Notes under the pieces: generated by a model
The model's input: only the letters and a program-made list of their open reading frames with translations
Told to the model about the DNA's origin: nothing
Database searches by the model: none
Source of the DNA: Oceanobacillus manasiensis
Lineage (GTDB): Bacteria; Bacillota; Bacilli; Bacillales; Amphibacillaceae
Assembly (NCBI RefSeq): GCF_000724085.1
Contig: NZ_CCDL010000001.1
Location: 1,550,001-1,614,000, forward strand
Direction of reading: 5' to 3'
Length of the DNA: 64,000 nucleotides
In this document: one piece after another, positions 37,811 through 46,907 of the stretch
Layout of the letters: every line of letters starts with the position of its first letter
Position numbering within the stretch: the first letter of the stretch is position 1
Program-made: the position numbers and the translations under genes

Positions 37811-37823
37811 GAAATTTTATTTC
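37811..37823. promoter_or_regulatory. Probable MurR operator upstream of murQ
   Basis: GAAATTTTATTTC is a near-palindrome with flanking AATT/AATT, located just upstream of the -35 of the murQ promoter and sharing the GAAAT/ATTTC half-sites seen at 35808. Confidence 0.5.
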
Positions 37824-37840
37824 TAATTTTAAAAATAAAA

Positions 37841-37869
37841 TTGACAAAAAATATCATTCACCCTATAAT
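37841..37869 (+). promoter_or_regulatory. Consensus sigma-A promoter of the murQ operon
   Basis: TTGACA (37841-37846), a 17-base spacer and TATAAT (37864-37869) match the consensus exactly. This leaves a leader of about 220 bases before murQ. Confidence 0.9.
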
Positions 37870-37939
37870 AAAAACAACTTAACGAATAAACTGCACAGGC
37901 ACCTATGACATATTCAAGGCAGCTGGCAGAAGAATGAAG

Positions 37940-38065
37940 CCGGTAAAATAAATGGATTTTTACGGGCTTTCTTATAAAAAATATATGAAAGCGCTTTTAC
38001 ATAGCCGGTGAAGGTCCGATTCGTTCGAGTAATATTTGGGAGGAAAAGGAAATACCACCCATTTT
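37940..38065 (+). promoter_or_regulatory. Structured murQ leader with a cre-like site
   Basis: GAAGCC-GTAAAA pairs with TTTTAC-GGGCTTTC (about 37937-37972). A cre-like TGAAAGCGCTTTTA lies at 37986-37999 (13 of 14 consensus positions), inside the transcript where CcpA would block elongation. TGGGAGG can pair with CCACCCA at about 38035-38063 before the AAGGAG ribosome site. No known riboswitch is recognised. Confidence 0.5.
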
Positions 38066-38098
38066 ATGACACTTAGCAGATAAGGAGATTATGTACAT

Positions 38099-39013
38099 AT
38101 GAACCTATCTAACCTTTCAGGATTGGTTACAGAGCAAAGGAATCCAAACTCTATTAATCTAGACGGAATGCCTACTCGTGACATCTTACAGCTTATAAAT
38201 GAGGAAGATAAACAGGTAGCAGTTGCAGTGGATAACGTTTTGCCCCAAATAGAAACGGTTGTTACACAAGTATACAATGCATTGAAAAGTGGAGGCAGAT
38301 TGTTTTATGTAGGGGCAGGGACGAGCGGAAGACTAGGTATAATGGATGCCTCGGAGTGCCCACCAACTTTTATGACTTCACCAGAATTGGTCCAGACAGT
38401 CATGGCAGGTGGTAATGGAGCATTTTTCAAAGCAGTAGAGGGAGCAGAGGATCAAGAAGAACAGGGAGCTCTTGATATTGCAGAACGCAATCTCACAGCA
38501 GCAGATGCCGTGATTGGAATAACAGCAAGTGGGAGAACTCCATATCCAATTGGTGCTGTGAAGTACGCAAAGAAAATAGGGGCATTTACCGCTTCGCTTA
38601 CAAGTAATCCAAACTCAGAGATTAGCAGTTTTGTAGATTTTCCAATGGAAGTTGTTGTGGGGCCGGAAATTTTAACTGGGTCAACCCGAATGAAAGCCGC
38701 AACCTCACATAAAATGGTATTAAACATGATTAGTACAGCCGTTATGGTGAAGCTTGGTAAAGTTTATGAAAACTTAATGGTCGATGTCCATGCAAGCAAC
38801 TATAAGCTGAAGGAAAGGGCAAAGCGAAATGTAATCGCAGTTACCGAAGCAAGCTATGAATCAGCTGAAGAAGTATTGGAAAAAACGGATTACAAAGTGA
38901 AACCAGCGATTATTATGTTGAAAACAGGAAAGAGCTTGCAAGAAGTAGACGCTGCCTTGGTTGCAACAAATGGTAATGTACGAGAGGCAATCACGGCCTT
39001 AGTAGGGGAATAA
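38099..39013 (+). CDS. murQ: N-acetylmuramic acid 6-phosphate etherase
   Basis: A 304-residue SIS-domain enzyme that cleaves the D-lactyl ether of MurNAc-6-phosphate to give GlcNAc-6-phosphate and lactate. Typical stretches are LVTEQRNPNSINLDGM, FYVGAGTSGRLGIMDASECP, AGGNGAFFKAVEGAEDQEEQ, TASGRTPYPIGAVKYA and GPEILTGSTRMKAATSHKMV. Length equals the family norm. The ATG follows AAGGAG at 11-base spacing. It heads an operon with the sugar ABC transporter. Confidence 0.95.
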   Translation: MNLSNLSGLVTEQRNPNSINLDGMPTRDILQLINEEDKQVAVAVDNVLPQIETVVTQVYNALKSGGRLFYVGAGTSGRLGIMDASECPPTFMTSPELVQTVMAGGNGAFFKAVEGAEDQEEQGALDIAERNLTAADAVIGITASGRTPYPIGAVKYAKKIGAFTASLTSNPNSEISSFVDFPMEVVVGPEILTGSTRMKAATSHKMVLNMISTAVMVKLGKVYENLMVDVHASNYKLKERAKRNVIAVTEASYESAEEVLEKTDYKVKPAIIMLKTGKSLQEVDAALVATNGNVREAITALVGE

Positions 39014-39077
39014 CATGAAAGCATTTTAGCCTTCATGTGTTTCATATATTAGTAATTAAACAAAGGGGGATTTTAGT

Positions 39078-40442
39078 ATGAAGGGAATAAAGAAAAGCCG
39101 CATCTTGTTTCTATTTGTTGCCATGCTGCTAATCGCATTCACTGTCGCCTGCTCTAATGATGAAGATGCAGGTGGAGATGCAGATTCAGACTCAGATGGT
39201 AATGATACAGGTAGTAGTGAAGATGGTGGTATTTCAGGAGATTTAGAGCTTCAGTATTTTGTAGGGGGATACGGGGATTCTTGGTGGAAAGAAGTTATTG
39301 CCGGTTTTAAAGAAGAGTACCCTGATGTAAATGTCATTGAGCATGCAGGACCGAATATTAACGAAGAAATGCGCTCGCGCTGGGTATCCAATGATCCACC
39401 TGATGTCGTGTATATCGACGGCGCAGGATCTAGTGAAGCACAAATGGTAGAAGATGGGCAGCTTATGAATCTATCAGATTGGCTACAGGATATCGAGTTA
39501 GAAAACGGAGATAAACTTGTTGACAGTTTTATTGTAGAGCCAGCGAATTATGATGGCGACGTCTACACGCTTCCGCTTGTATTCGATACATGGGGAACAT
39601 GGTATGACAGAGCATTGTTTGAGGACAAAGGCTTTGAAGTTCCAACTGATTTTGAAAGTTTAATGAGTTCAATGGAAGAGATTAAGGAAAGCGAAGGGAT
39701 CGATCCATTTGTAACAAGTGGGCAGCATCCATACTACTTCCTTCGTGGGGCACTTTATCCTGCATTTGGGGCAGCTGGCGGAGAAGAGTTGCTAACAAGT
39801 GTAATTAAAGGAGAAGAAGGGGCTTGGACAAGTGAGCCAGTTCTTGAAGTAATGAAGCGAGTTGAGAGAATGGCTGATGAAGGAATGTTTGACTCTGGAC
39901 TTGGAGCACTAAACCATACCCAGTCGCAAATGAACTTCCTTTTACATGACAATGCCTTTATCCCTGTAGGGTTCTGGCTGCCGAATGAAATGGCAAATGA
40001 TATTCCAGATGGATTTGAGTTTGGGTTTATCCCATCCCCAATGCAAGCTCCAGATGAGACATTTGCTATCGTTCCTGATTTACGTCCACTAGCTATTGCG
40101 GAGAATGCAGAAAATCCAGAGGCTGCAAAAGCATTTGTAGAGTTTGCTTTCACGCGTGACTATGCAATGTCATTCTCAGAGCATACAGGCGCAATCATGA
40201 ACCTTACAGAGGTTGATCTTTCTCAAAGTGATGAAGTACCAGTATACCTGACTGAAGCAAATGCAATGATCAATGATCCAGATCAGGTACAAATTTACAA
40301 CAAGCCACATCCAATGAGTTCTGATTTGGAAACACCTGTTGGAAATGCGCTAATGTCTCTAATGCTTGGAAACGCTTCGGCTGAAGAGTTTGTAGAAGCA
40401 GCCGAGAAAGCAGCTGCAGAATACCGTAGCAGTAACGAATAG
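39078..40442 (+). CDS. Amino-sugar ABC transporter substrate-binding lipoprotein
   Basis: A 454-residue family 1 solute-binding lipoprotein with lipobox FTVAC (Cys25) and an Asp/Ser-rich linker. Core stretches are LELQYFVGGYGDSWWKEVIA, DPPDVVYIDGAGSSEAQMVE, YTLPLVFDTWGTWYDRALFE and DVDLS-like closing strands. The binding fold resembles N-acetylglucosamine or chitobiose binding proteins. Since it follows murQ directly, MurNAc, GlcNAc or a MurNAc-containing disaccharide is the likely ligand. There is no ATPase gene, so a shared MsmX-type ATPase is implied. The ATG follows AAGGGGGATTTTAGT. Confidence 0.85.
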   Translation: MKGIKKSRILFLFVAMLLIAFTVACSNDEDAGGDADSDSDGNDTGSSEDGGISGDLELQYFVGGYGDSWWKEVIAGFKEEYPDVNVIEHAGPNINEEMRSRWVSNDPPDVVYIDGAGSSEAQMVEDGQLMNLSDWLQDIELENGDKLVDSFIVEPANYDGDVYTLPLVFDTWGTWYDRALFEDKGFEVPTDFESLMSSMEEIKESEGIDPFVTSGQHPYYFLRGALYPAFGAAGGEELLTSVIKGEEGAWTSEPVLEVMKRVERMADEGMFDSGLGALNHTQSQMNFLLHDNAFIPVGFWLPNEMANDIPDGFEFGFIPSPMQAPDETFAIVPDLRPLAIAENAENPEAAKAFVEFAFTRDYAMSFSEHTGAIMNLTEVDLSQSDEVPVYLTEANAMINDPDQVQIYNKPHPMSSDLETPVGNALMSLMLGNASAEEFVEAAEKAAAEYRSSNE

Positions 40443-40452
40443 GAAAACAGGT

Positions 40453-40491
40453 ATCAGCAGGAGTATTATCTCTCCTGCTGATCCATTTTTT
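40453..40491 (+). terminator. Intercistronic hairpin after the binding-protein gene
   Basis: ATCAGCAGGAG / CTCCTGCTGAT is a perfect 11-bp stem followed after three bases by TTTTTT. It lies at the same place as the hairpin in the maltodextrin operon. Confidence 0.7.
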
Positions 40492-40518
40492 CGACTACAT
40501 TAAAGAAAGAGGGATAAA

Positions 40519-41412
40519 ATGGTACAGTCAAAAAAGCAAAAATACTTATTTCTGGCTTTTTGTTTAATCCCAACCTTTATCATGTTTGCTATATTTACTC
40601 TTTATCCGCTATTTAGTGGTCTGTACTATTCATTCTTTGATTGGTCGGGCTCCTCGCAAAACAAAGAATTTGTCGGATTGGCGAACTACATAAAGCTTGT
40701 AAAAGATGCAATTATACCGAATACCATTATCCATGACTATTTTCTTGTTGCTACCAAAGTAATCGGCATTATGGTGTTGGCCTTATTCTTTGCAGTTGCA
40801 CTAACCCAACTGAAAATTAAGGAAGCACCATTTTATCGTATCGTTTTCTTCTTCCCAAATATTATGAGTGTTGTGGTGATCGGGATTCTTTGGACATTTA
40901 TATATAATCCGAACCTTGGTCTAGTTAACTCAGGGCTTGAATTTATTGGGTTAGAAAGCTGGGCAAAACCATGGCTGGGAGACGAGGATTGGGCATTGCC
41001 TAGTCTTGTGTTGCCATCGGTTTGGGCAGGTATTGGGTTATTTATGTTGCTACTAATGGGTGGAATATCCAATGTTTCAAAAAGCTATTATGAAGCAGCA
41101 GAATTGGACGGAGCATCAGAATGGCAGCAATTTTGGAAGGTAACACTCCCACTTATCTGGCCTCAGGTGAAAATCTCCATACTATATATCGTGATTACCA
41201 CATTAAATGGCTCCTTTATTATTGTACAGGTAATGACAGGTGGTGGGCCGAATAACTCCACGCACGTAATGGGCTCCTACCTTTATCAACAGGCCTTCGT
41301 TCAGTATAACTTTGGCTATGGTGCCACGATCGGCGTAATGATTTTAATCTTGTCCTTGCTGACGGTATTAATACTTCAGTTCTTTATGCGCCGAGATAAA
41401 GTGGAATATTAA
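40519..41412 (+). CDS. Amino-sugar ABC permease (MalF/UgpA-like)
   Basis: A 297-residue membrane protein with six predicted helices. The EAA loop is YEAAELDGASEWQQFWKVTL. It begins KKQKYLFLAFCLIPTFIMF, the usual sugar-permease opening. It forms the channel with the next permease. The ATG follows AGAGGGATAAA. Confidence 0.88.
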   Translation: MVQSKKQKYLFLAFCLIPTFIMFAIFTLYPLFSGLYYSFFDWSGSSQNKEFVGLANYIKLVKDAIIPNTIIHDYFLVATKVIGIMVLALFFAVALTQLKIKEAPFYRIVFFFPNIMSVVVIGILWTFIYNPNLGLVNSGLEFIGLESWAKPWLGDEDWALPSLVLPSVWAGIGLFMLLLMGGISNVSKSYYEAAELDGASEWQQFWKVTLPLIWPQVKISILYIVITTLNGSFIIVQVMTGGGPNNSTHVMGSYLYQQAFVQYNFGYGATIGVMILILSLLTVLILQFFMRRDKVEY

Positions 41413-41448
41413 TTTGTACGGAATATCGATAAAGAGGAGGAATTTATT

Positions 41449-42291
41449 GTGAAACGAAGCGTCGGCCAGATCCTGGGGAGAACTGGAATACGGATTCCGT
41501 TGATCCTTTGGTCATTAGCAGTATTGTATCCGATTTTCTGGATGTTTCTAGGAGCCTTTAAATCGAATGCAGAAATATACCGTAACCCTTGGGGATTCCC
41601 TGAGTCCTTTAGTTTTGAAAACTTCACCACTGCTTGGACAAACTATAATATTGATGTCAGTGTATTCAATAGTCTGATCGTCACAGCAGTTGGTGCTATC
41701 CTAACACTGATATTAGCCATTCCAACCGCCTATGCGATTGAACGAATTAATTTCCGAGGCAGTAAGATTTTATTTACCGTCTATGTGTCCGCCATGATGA
41801 TACCGATGGTACTTGGCTGGATCCCGCTCTTTTTCCTTCTTTCAGATTTAGGTTTATTGGACAATATTTACGGGCTTGCCATCGTATATGCCGTAAGTCA
41901 GTTGCCATTTTCCATTTTTGTTCTAACTAGCTTTATCGGAACAATTCCTAAATCCTTAGAAGAATCCGCAGCAATGGACGGGATGTCTCCGTACAAAGTT
42001 TTATGGAAAATCATCACACCGTTAAGTATGTCAGGGATCATTACGGTTACGATTATGAACGCTATCCAATTTTGGAATGAATATTTTATGGCGTTGATAT
42101 TCTTAAACTCTAGCGAAAACTATACTCTAGCACTTGCCATTGACTTTATTAGCAGTGAAGCACAATATACAAATGCTTGGGGAACATTATTCGCCGGGCT
42201 TGTCATCGCCATCGTGCCTGTCATCATCCTATACGCTATTTTCCAAAGACGTATATCCAAAGGAATGACAGAAGGCGCTATAAAAGGATAA
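41449..42291 (+). CDS. Amino-sugar ABC permease (MalG/UgpE-like)
   Basis: A 280-residue membrane protein with six predicted helices; the EAA loop is LEESAAMDGMSPYKVLWKII, with ESA in place of EAA, and the ending FQRRISKGMTEGAIKG is typical. The start is GTG at 41449, preceded by GAGGAGGAATTTATT. It is the last gene of the murQ operon and is followed by a terminator. Confidence 0.88.
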   Translation: MKRSVGQILGRTGIRIPLILWSLAVLYPIFWMFLGAFKSNAEIYRNPWGFPESFSFENFTTAWTNYNIDVSVFNSLIVTAVGAILTLILAIPTAYAIERINFRGSKILFTVYVSAMMIPMVLGWIPLFFLLSDLGLLDNIYGLAIVYAVSQLPFSIFVLTSFIGTIPKSLEESAAMDGMSPYKVLWKIITPLSMSGIITVTIMNAIQFWNEYFMALIFLNSSENYTLALAIDFISSEAQYTNAWGTLFAGLVIAIVPVIILYAIFQRRISKGMTEGAIKG

Positions 42292-42298
42292 CGAATGA

Positions 42299-42327
42299 AC
42301 ACCAATCAAAATTCGATTGGTGTTTTT
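42299..42327 (+). terminator. Terminator of the murQ-ABC operon
   Basis: ACACCAATC / GATTGGTGT stem followed by TTTT. Confidence 0.8.
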
Positions 42328-42488
42328 GAGTCGCGTGAGAATAAGGCAAAGTCGCATGAGGAAGTGGTGAAGTCGCACGAGGGAGTGGCAAAGTCGCGTG
42401 AGGGAGCGGTGAAGTCGCATGAGGGAGTGGCAAAGTCGCGTGAAGAAGCAGAAAAGTCGCGTGAAGAAGCAGGAAAGAGACGAAGCAG
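42328..42488. repeat. 21-bp tandem repeat array C (8 units, AAGTCGCGT core)
   Basis: Eight units at exact 21-base spacing from 42328 to 42475; typical unit AAGTCGCGTGAGGGAGTGGC plus one base. The last unit changes to AAGAGACG. The array begins directly after the operon terminator. Confidence 0.95.
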
Positions 42489-42681
42489 AAACAAAGAGCC
42501 GAATGATCCATGTAGCCAATTTGCAGTAAACCTCCTTTATCAGGTGCAATACGAACCGCTCTAATGCTAACCAGTAGTACCGTGTGAGAATTTTTTCATT
42601 CCTACCTGCGCATTTCTCCACAATAATCATCATTTCATTTAACTATACATACAATGATTTATAACCTACTTTATTGTGTTC

Positions 42682-42711
42682 TTTACAATAGTGTGCGACA
42701 TACACTATAAT
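42682..42711 (+). promoter_or_regulatory. Promoter with embedded operator of the padR unit
   Basis: TTTACA (42682-42687), an 18-base spacer and TATAAT (42706-42711). An inverted repeat TAGTGTGCGACATACACTA (42689-42707) fills the spacer, as for autorepression by the PadR protein it precedes. Confidence 0.6.
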
Positions 42712-42730
42712 GAATACAGGAGTTGATCAT

Positions 42731-43093
42731 ATGAAAGATGCACACGAGCATTTAGATAAACTTATGCAGGAACTTAGAAGGGGAACGATTACGATTGGTG
42801 TACTAAGCCAGCTTTCTGAGCCCCAATATGGCTACTCACTTGTCACTATGCTCGGCAAAAACGGGATCCGTGTGGAGCCTGGCACATTATACCCACTGTT
42901 AAGAAGACTAGAAAAACAAGGGTTATTGGATAGTAAGTGGGACACCAATGAAGCACGACCAAGAAAGTATTATTTACTTAGTAAGACAGGAAAAGAGGTA
43001 TTTGAACTACTGGTTGGTGAATGGAAAAATATCGTAAATAGTTTGAATCATGTGATCGAGGATAAGGGAGATGATGTGGATGGAAATGATTGA
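42731..43093 (+). CDS. PadR-family transcriptional regulator
   Basis: A 120-residue PadR winged-helix repressor. LRRGTITIGVLSQLSEPQYG and the wing GIRVEPGTLYPLLRRLEKQG ... ARPRKYYLLSKTGKEVFE are diagnostic. The short C-terminal helix indicates the small PadR subfamily, which often controls the membrane protein encoded next. The start at 42731 follows CAGGAGTTGATCAT; a start seven codons earlier overlaps the promoter. It overlaps the downstream gene by 14 bases. Confidence 0.9.
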   Translation: MKDAHEHLDKLMQELRRGTITIGVLSQLSEPQYGYSLVTMLGKNGIRVEPGTLYPLLRRLEKQGLLDSKWDTNEARPRKYYLLSKTGKEVFELLVGEWKNIVNSLNHVIEDKGDDVDGND

Positions 43094-44087
43094 ACGATAT
43101 ATCTATGCAGTTACCCAGAAGCTACCACAATCACAGAGAGAAGATATTGCTGTTGAACTTCGCGGTTTGATTGAAGACATGCTGGAAGACCGCAGTGAAA
43201 AGGGAAGATATTCGGGTAGCGATATAGAAGAAGTTTTACTGGAATTGGGCAACCCGAAGGAATTGGCAGATAAATATCGCAGTACCAAAAAATACTTGAT
43301 CGGGCCAGAGCTTTTTGACTCTTATGTATATATACTAAAGGTTGTATTTTCCGTACTAGGGATTTCAATCGGGGTTGGTTTCTTAATCCAAGTTGTACTG
43401 AATCCAGTTAATATTTTAGATCACTTTATTGACATGATTGTTTCAAGTGTTACTGCATTTCCAATGGCTTTCGGCTGGACGACATTTGGATTTGCGATGG
43501 GAGAGTTGGCCGGTAATGTGAAGCGGAAAGATTTACAGTTTGAAGGAGAGTGGAAGCCAGCTAACTTGCCGCCTATTCCTGTTGAGCAGAGTCGAATTAA
43601 ACGCCGGGATGCCGTCGCAAGTATTGTGTTCTATGCTTTTTTTATTGTATTGTTTTCCTTTTCCAGCGATTATCTGGGCATTTGGGTTTTTCATGATGGA
43701 TTTAGTGGGGTAGTTCCGTTTTTGAATGACCAGAAATATGCAACATATTTCGTTTTCATTATTCTAATTTTGAGTATTGGGATTTTAAACGAATGTGTAA
43801 AATTAGCTTTTGGAAAATGGACCTATAAGTTAGTTTTATATACAACCCTTTCAAATACAATTTCTATGATCGTACTCTTGTTCATGTTAAGTGGAGCCGA
43901 CTTTTGGAATCCAACGTTTATGAATGAGCTAGTGGAAGCAAATGTCGTTACAGCAGGCAGTGACGCCTATCATACTGTTGATTGGATTTGGAATCAAGCA
44001 CCGTTATGGATTATTATACTTCTACTCATAAATATCGTTTGGAACAGTATCGATGGATTTATAAGAGCTAGGAAAAATAAGAAATAA
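43080..44087 (+). CDS. HAAS-domain membrane protein
   Basis: A 335-residue protein with an N-terminal HAAS-type helical domain (IERYIYAVTQKLPQSQREDI ... LLELGNPKELADKYR, about residues 3-75) followed by six or so predicted membrane helices. HAAS proteins are encoded with PadR regulators and are thought to be sensors or regulators of membrane stress. The likely start is the ATG at 43080, after GGGAG; two further ATG codons are nearby. The gene overlaps padR, so translation is coupled. Confidence 0.8.
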   Translation: MEMIERYIYAVTQKLPQSQREDIAVELRGLIEDMLEDRSEKGRYSGSDIEEVLLELGNPKELADKYRSTKKYLIGPELFDSYVYILKVVFSVLGISIGVGFLIQVVLNPVNILDHFIDMIVSSVTAFPMAFGWTTFGFAMGELAGNVKRKDLQFEGEWKPANLPPIPVEQSRIKRRDAVASIVFYAFFIVLFSFSSDYLGIWVFHDGFSGVVPFLNDQKYATYFVFIILILSIGILNECVKLAFGKWTYKLVLYTTLSNTISMIVLLFMLSGADFWNPTFMNELVEANVVTAGSDAYHTVDWIWNQAPLWIIILLLINIVWNSIDGFIRARKNKK

Positions 44088-44095
44088 CACTATAG

Positions 44096-44140
44096 GGCCT
44101 AAAGTTTCCTGTTCAACAGGTATGACATTAGGCCTTTTTT
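44096..44140 (+). terminator. Terminator of the padR unit
   Basis: GGCCTAA / TTAGGCC with an inner CCTGT/ACAGG stem, followed by TTTTTT. Confidence 0.8.
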
Positions 44141-44145
44141 ATAAA

Positions 44146-44420
44146 AAGTGAATTGAGAGCTAGTCAAAGTGAAACGACAGCGTCGCAAAGTGACAAGACA
44201 GCCCTGCAAAGTGACAAGACAGCCCTGCAAAGTGACAACACAGCTCAGCAAAGTGACAAGACAGCACCCCAAAGTGACAAGACAGCTCAGCAAAGTGACA
44301 AGACAGCCCAACAAAGTGACAAGACAGCCTCGCAAAGTGAAACCACAGCCCTGCATAGTAAAACCACAACCCCCCAAAGTGAAACCACAGCACCCCGCAA
44401 AGTGAACCCACCCCCCCAAA
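44146..44420. repeat. 21-bp tandem repeat array D (12-13 units, AAGTGACAAGACAG core)
   Basis: Units at exact 21-base spacing from 44146 to 44377, then one at 44400 with a 2-base slip. Typical unit AAGTGACAAGACAGCCCTGC plus one base. Several neighbouring units are near-identical, pointing to recent expansion. Both strands show spurious frames. Confidence 0.95.
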
Positions 44421-44847
44421 AAAAACACTCCCACCTTAAATAAAAGCCAAACTTCCTCACATTAACTCTAAATTTGTCGAATTACCACTTGGTTGATTTT
44501 GTAAAAAAATCATCATTTAACGTAATTTCCTCCCCAATGAGCAGTACGTATGAGGGAATGCCTAGTGATATAGAATGGATCAATTTTCATAGAGTAATGC
44601 ATGCAAATCCTTCGTACTAGGACATGTCATGCACAACTAGTCCTAACTAATCAATTTTGAAAACATAGAAAATTTAGACACAATAGAACAACATTTTCAA
44701 ACACTTTTTGCTATTGTCTAATTAACCCTATTAGCACACGGGGGATTCTACCTTTGACCTTTTTGGAAGGCGGTGTTTCCATGACATTCGAGTGTTAAAT
44801 CGGAATTGTACGTTGAAACCAATCAAAAGAATAAAGGAGGGATTTAG
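44421..44847. other. Upstream region of nagZ
   Basis: A non-coding stretch of about 430 bases. It contains an interrupted inverted repeat TAGACACAATAG (44675-44686) / CTATTGTCTA (44711-44720), a possible operator. No clear sigma-A promoter is obvious. The TTG start of nagZ has a strong AAAGGAGGGA. Confidence 0.4.
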
Positions 44848-46875
44848 TTGAAGCTACGTAGGATGATTGCATTATTATCAGCAGTTTTATTAGTCCTTAC
44901 CTTACCATTGCCAGGATTGGCTGCTGAAAAAAAGGATGTAAACGAGGATGAGATCAACGCCATCATAGATGATATGACATTAGAAGAGAAAATTGGGCAG
45001 TTGTTTATTGTACATGTTTATGGACAAACCCCTACAGATCCAGCCTATGAGGATATTAATTTAAGGAACAACCGTGGTGGGAAGAATTTTCAGGAAGTCA
45101 TTGAAAATTACCATGTCGGTGGCGTGATTTATTTTAACTGGACAGACAACATTGGAACCCCTCTAGATGCCGAGCAGGTACAATCCTTATCCAATGGAAT
45201 CCAAGAAATTGCCGTAGAACAGGATTCCGGTATTCCTCTTTTCATCTCAACTGACCAAGAGGGCGGTATTGTCCAGCGGGTGACAGATCCAGGTACAGTT
45301 TTCCCAGGAAATATGGCAATTGGTGCAACGAGATCTGAGGAATTTGCAGCCTTAACCGGGAGTATTATTGGTAAAGAGCTAGATAGCTTAGGGATTAATA
45401 TGAACTTTGCACCGACGGTTGATGTGAACTTAAACCCAGCTAACCCAGTAATCGGTATTCGTTCTTTTGGTGAAGACCCAGATCTAGTATCAAAATTAGG
45501 TGTTTCCCAAATCAATGCATATAAAGAACAGAATGTCATTGCTTCGGCTAAGCATTTTCCAGGGCATGGTGACACGGACGTTGACTCGCATTATGGACTT
45601 CCGGTCATTGATCATGATTTGGAAACATTGCATGAAGTAGACTTGAAGCCATTTAAAGAGGCAATTGATGCAGGAGTTGGTTCGATTATGACAGGTCATA
45701 TTGTGGTACCTGCATTGGATGACTCAGGATTGCCAGCAACATTGTCAAAACCAATTATAACTGACCTACTTCGTGACGAAATGGGATATGATGGCTTGGT
45801 TATCACCGATAGCCTTGGTATGTCAGGTGCCAATGTCGTACCACCAGAGCGTGTTCCTGTAGAATCATTTAAAGCAGGAGTAGATATTTTACTTAATCCG
45901 CCAGATGTAGAAGTGGCATATACAAGTATGCTAGAAGCTGTAGAGTCCGGTGAGATTACCGAGGGTCGAGTGGAAGAATCGGTTTACCGCATTCTGCTTG
46001 CAAAGATGGACAATGGCTTATTTGACGATGCACAGACAAGTCCTGACAAATTAGGGAACATTGGAACGGACGAAAACCTGCAGGCTGCTAAGGATATTGC
46101 AGAAAAGAGCATTACGCTAGTTAAAAATGATGACGTGTTGCCACTTCAAAATGAAGAGAAGGTACTCGTCACTGGTCCTTCTGTCGCCAAACCTTCAACC
46201 CTTTTCCAATTATTAGAGGAAAAAGGAATGGATGGACGCAGCTATGCAACGAGTACCAGTCCAACTGACAGCCAGATTGAACAGGCTGTAGAGCATGCGG
46301 CGGAAGTGGATAAAATTATTGTTACGACATACACGGCGAATACGAATGAGAAACAGCAAGATTTTGTGAAAGCGCTTCAACAAACAGGGAAGCCTGTTAT
46401 TGTTTCAGCCCATCGTAATCCATATGATGTGATGGTATTCCCTGAAGTAGATGGCTATGTCAGTACGTACAGTTACTTGGATGTCTCCATCAATGCCGTG
46501 GCAGGAGTGCTCGCAGGTGATATTAATCCATTTGGAAAACTCCCTGTCACTATTCCAGACCTATATGACATTGGGCATAGCTTAGATTTCACAGATACAC
46601 CACTTAGTGCCACTGGTATGAAGCAGTTAGTTGAAGATCTAGCTCAACAGGATGAGATTGTAGATGAGCAGACGAAGCGGTCTCTTACTACACATTTAAG
46701 TGCCATTGAGCTATATGAAAAGCGAGAGCTTCAAGATAAGGTTATCAAACATTTGGAGAGCTTTGAAGAATTGCTAACATATTTTAATGAGAACGACTCA
46801 CTTTCAGACAAAGCACACAGCTATTTGGAAACAGAAAGCTTAAAGTTACATGAAGTTTGGACTAATCAGGAATAA
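44848..46875 (+). CDS. nagZ: Secreted beta-N-acetylglucosaminidase NagZ (GH3) with FIMAH-like tail
   Basis: A 675-residue exported GH3 enzyme that removes GlcNAc from the non-reducing end of muropeptides. A signal peptide (residues 1-25, ending PGLAA) is followed by the GH3 barrel: KHFPGHGDTDVDSH (235-248, the NagZ-type catalytic His loop) and the nucleophile Asp321 in VITDSLGMSG. A GH3 C-terminal domain follows (about 400-575) and then a helical tail (about 590-675) shared with four neighbours (HLSAIELYEK ... KVIKHL). In B. subtilis NagZ (YbbD) works with NamZ and AmiE, both encoded below. Translation starts at TTG 44848 after AAAGGAGGGA. It heads a long run of secreted proteins. Confidence 0.9.
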   Translation: MKLRRMIALLSAVLLVLTLPLPGLAAEKKDVNEDEINAIIDDMTLEEKIGQLFIVHVYGQTPTDPAYEDINLRNNRGGKNFQEVIENYHVGGVIYFNWTDNIGTPLDAEQVQSLSNGIQEIAVEQDSGIPLFISTDQEGGIVQRVTDPGTVFPGNMAIGATRSEEFAALTGSIIGKELDSLGINMNFAPTVDVNLNPANPVIGIRSFGEDPDLVSKLGVSQINAYKEQNVIASAKHFPGHGDTDVDSHYGLPVIDHDLETLHEVDLKPFKEAIDAGVGSIMTGHIVVPALDDSGLPATLSKPIITDLLRDEMGYDGLVITDSLGMSGANVVPPERVPVESFKAGVDILLNPPDVEVAYTSMLEAVESGEITEGRVEESVYRILLAKMDNGLFDDAQTSPDKLGNIGTDENLQAAKDIAEKSITLVKNDDVLPLQNEEKVLVTGPSVAKPSTLFQLLEEKGMDGRSYATSTSPTDSQIEQAVEHAAEVDKIIVTTYTANTNEKQQDFVKALQQTGKPVIVSAHRNPYDVMVFPEVDGYVSTYSYLDVSINAVAGVLAGDINPFGKLPVTIPDLYDIGHSLDFTDTPLSATGMKQLVEDLAQQDEIVDEQTKRSLTTHLSAIELYEKRELQDKVIKHLESFEELLTYFNENDSLSDKAHSYLETESLKLHEVWTNQE

Positions 46876-46907
46876 GCTTACATCGTAAGAAAACGAGGGG
46901 GATACGT

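Noticed and set aside
39013-39046. Terminator between murQ and the ABC genes
   Set aside because: ACATGAA/TTCATGT can pair but there is no T run, so murQ and the transporter are more likely one transcript.
44153-44443. Frames inside the repeat arrays (for example 10238-10496, 16215-16618, 42229-42633, 44099-44443)
   Set aside because: They exist because the 21-bp unit is a multiple of three; both strands and several phases are open, none has a convincing ribosome site and the products are monotonous seven-residue repeats.
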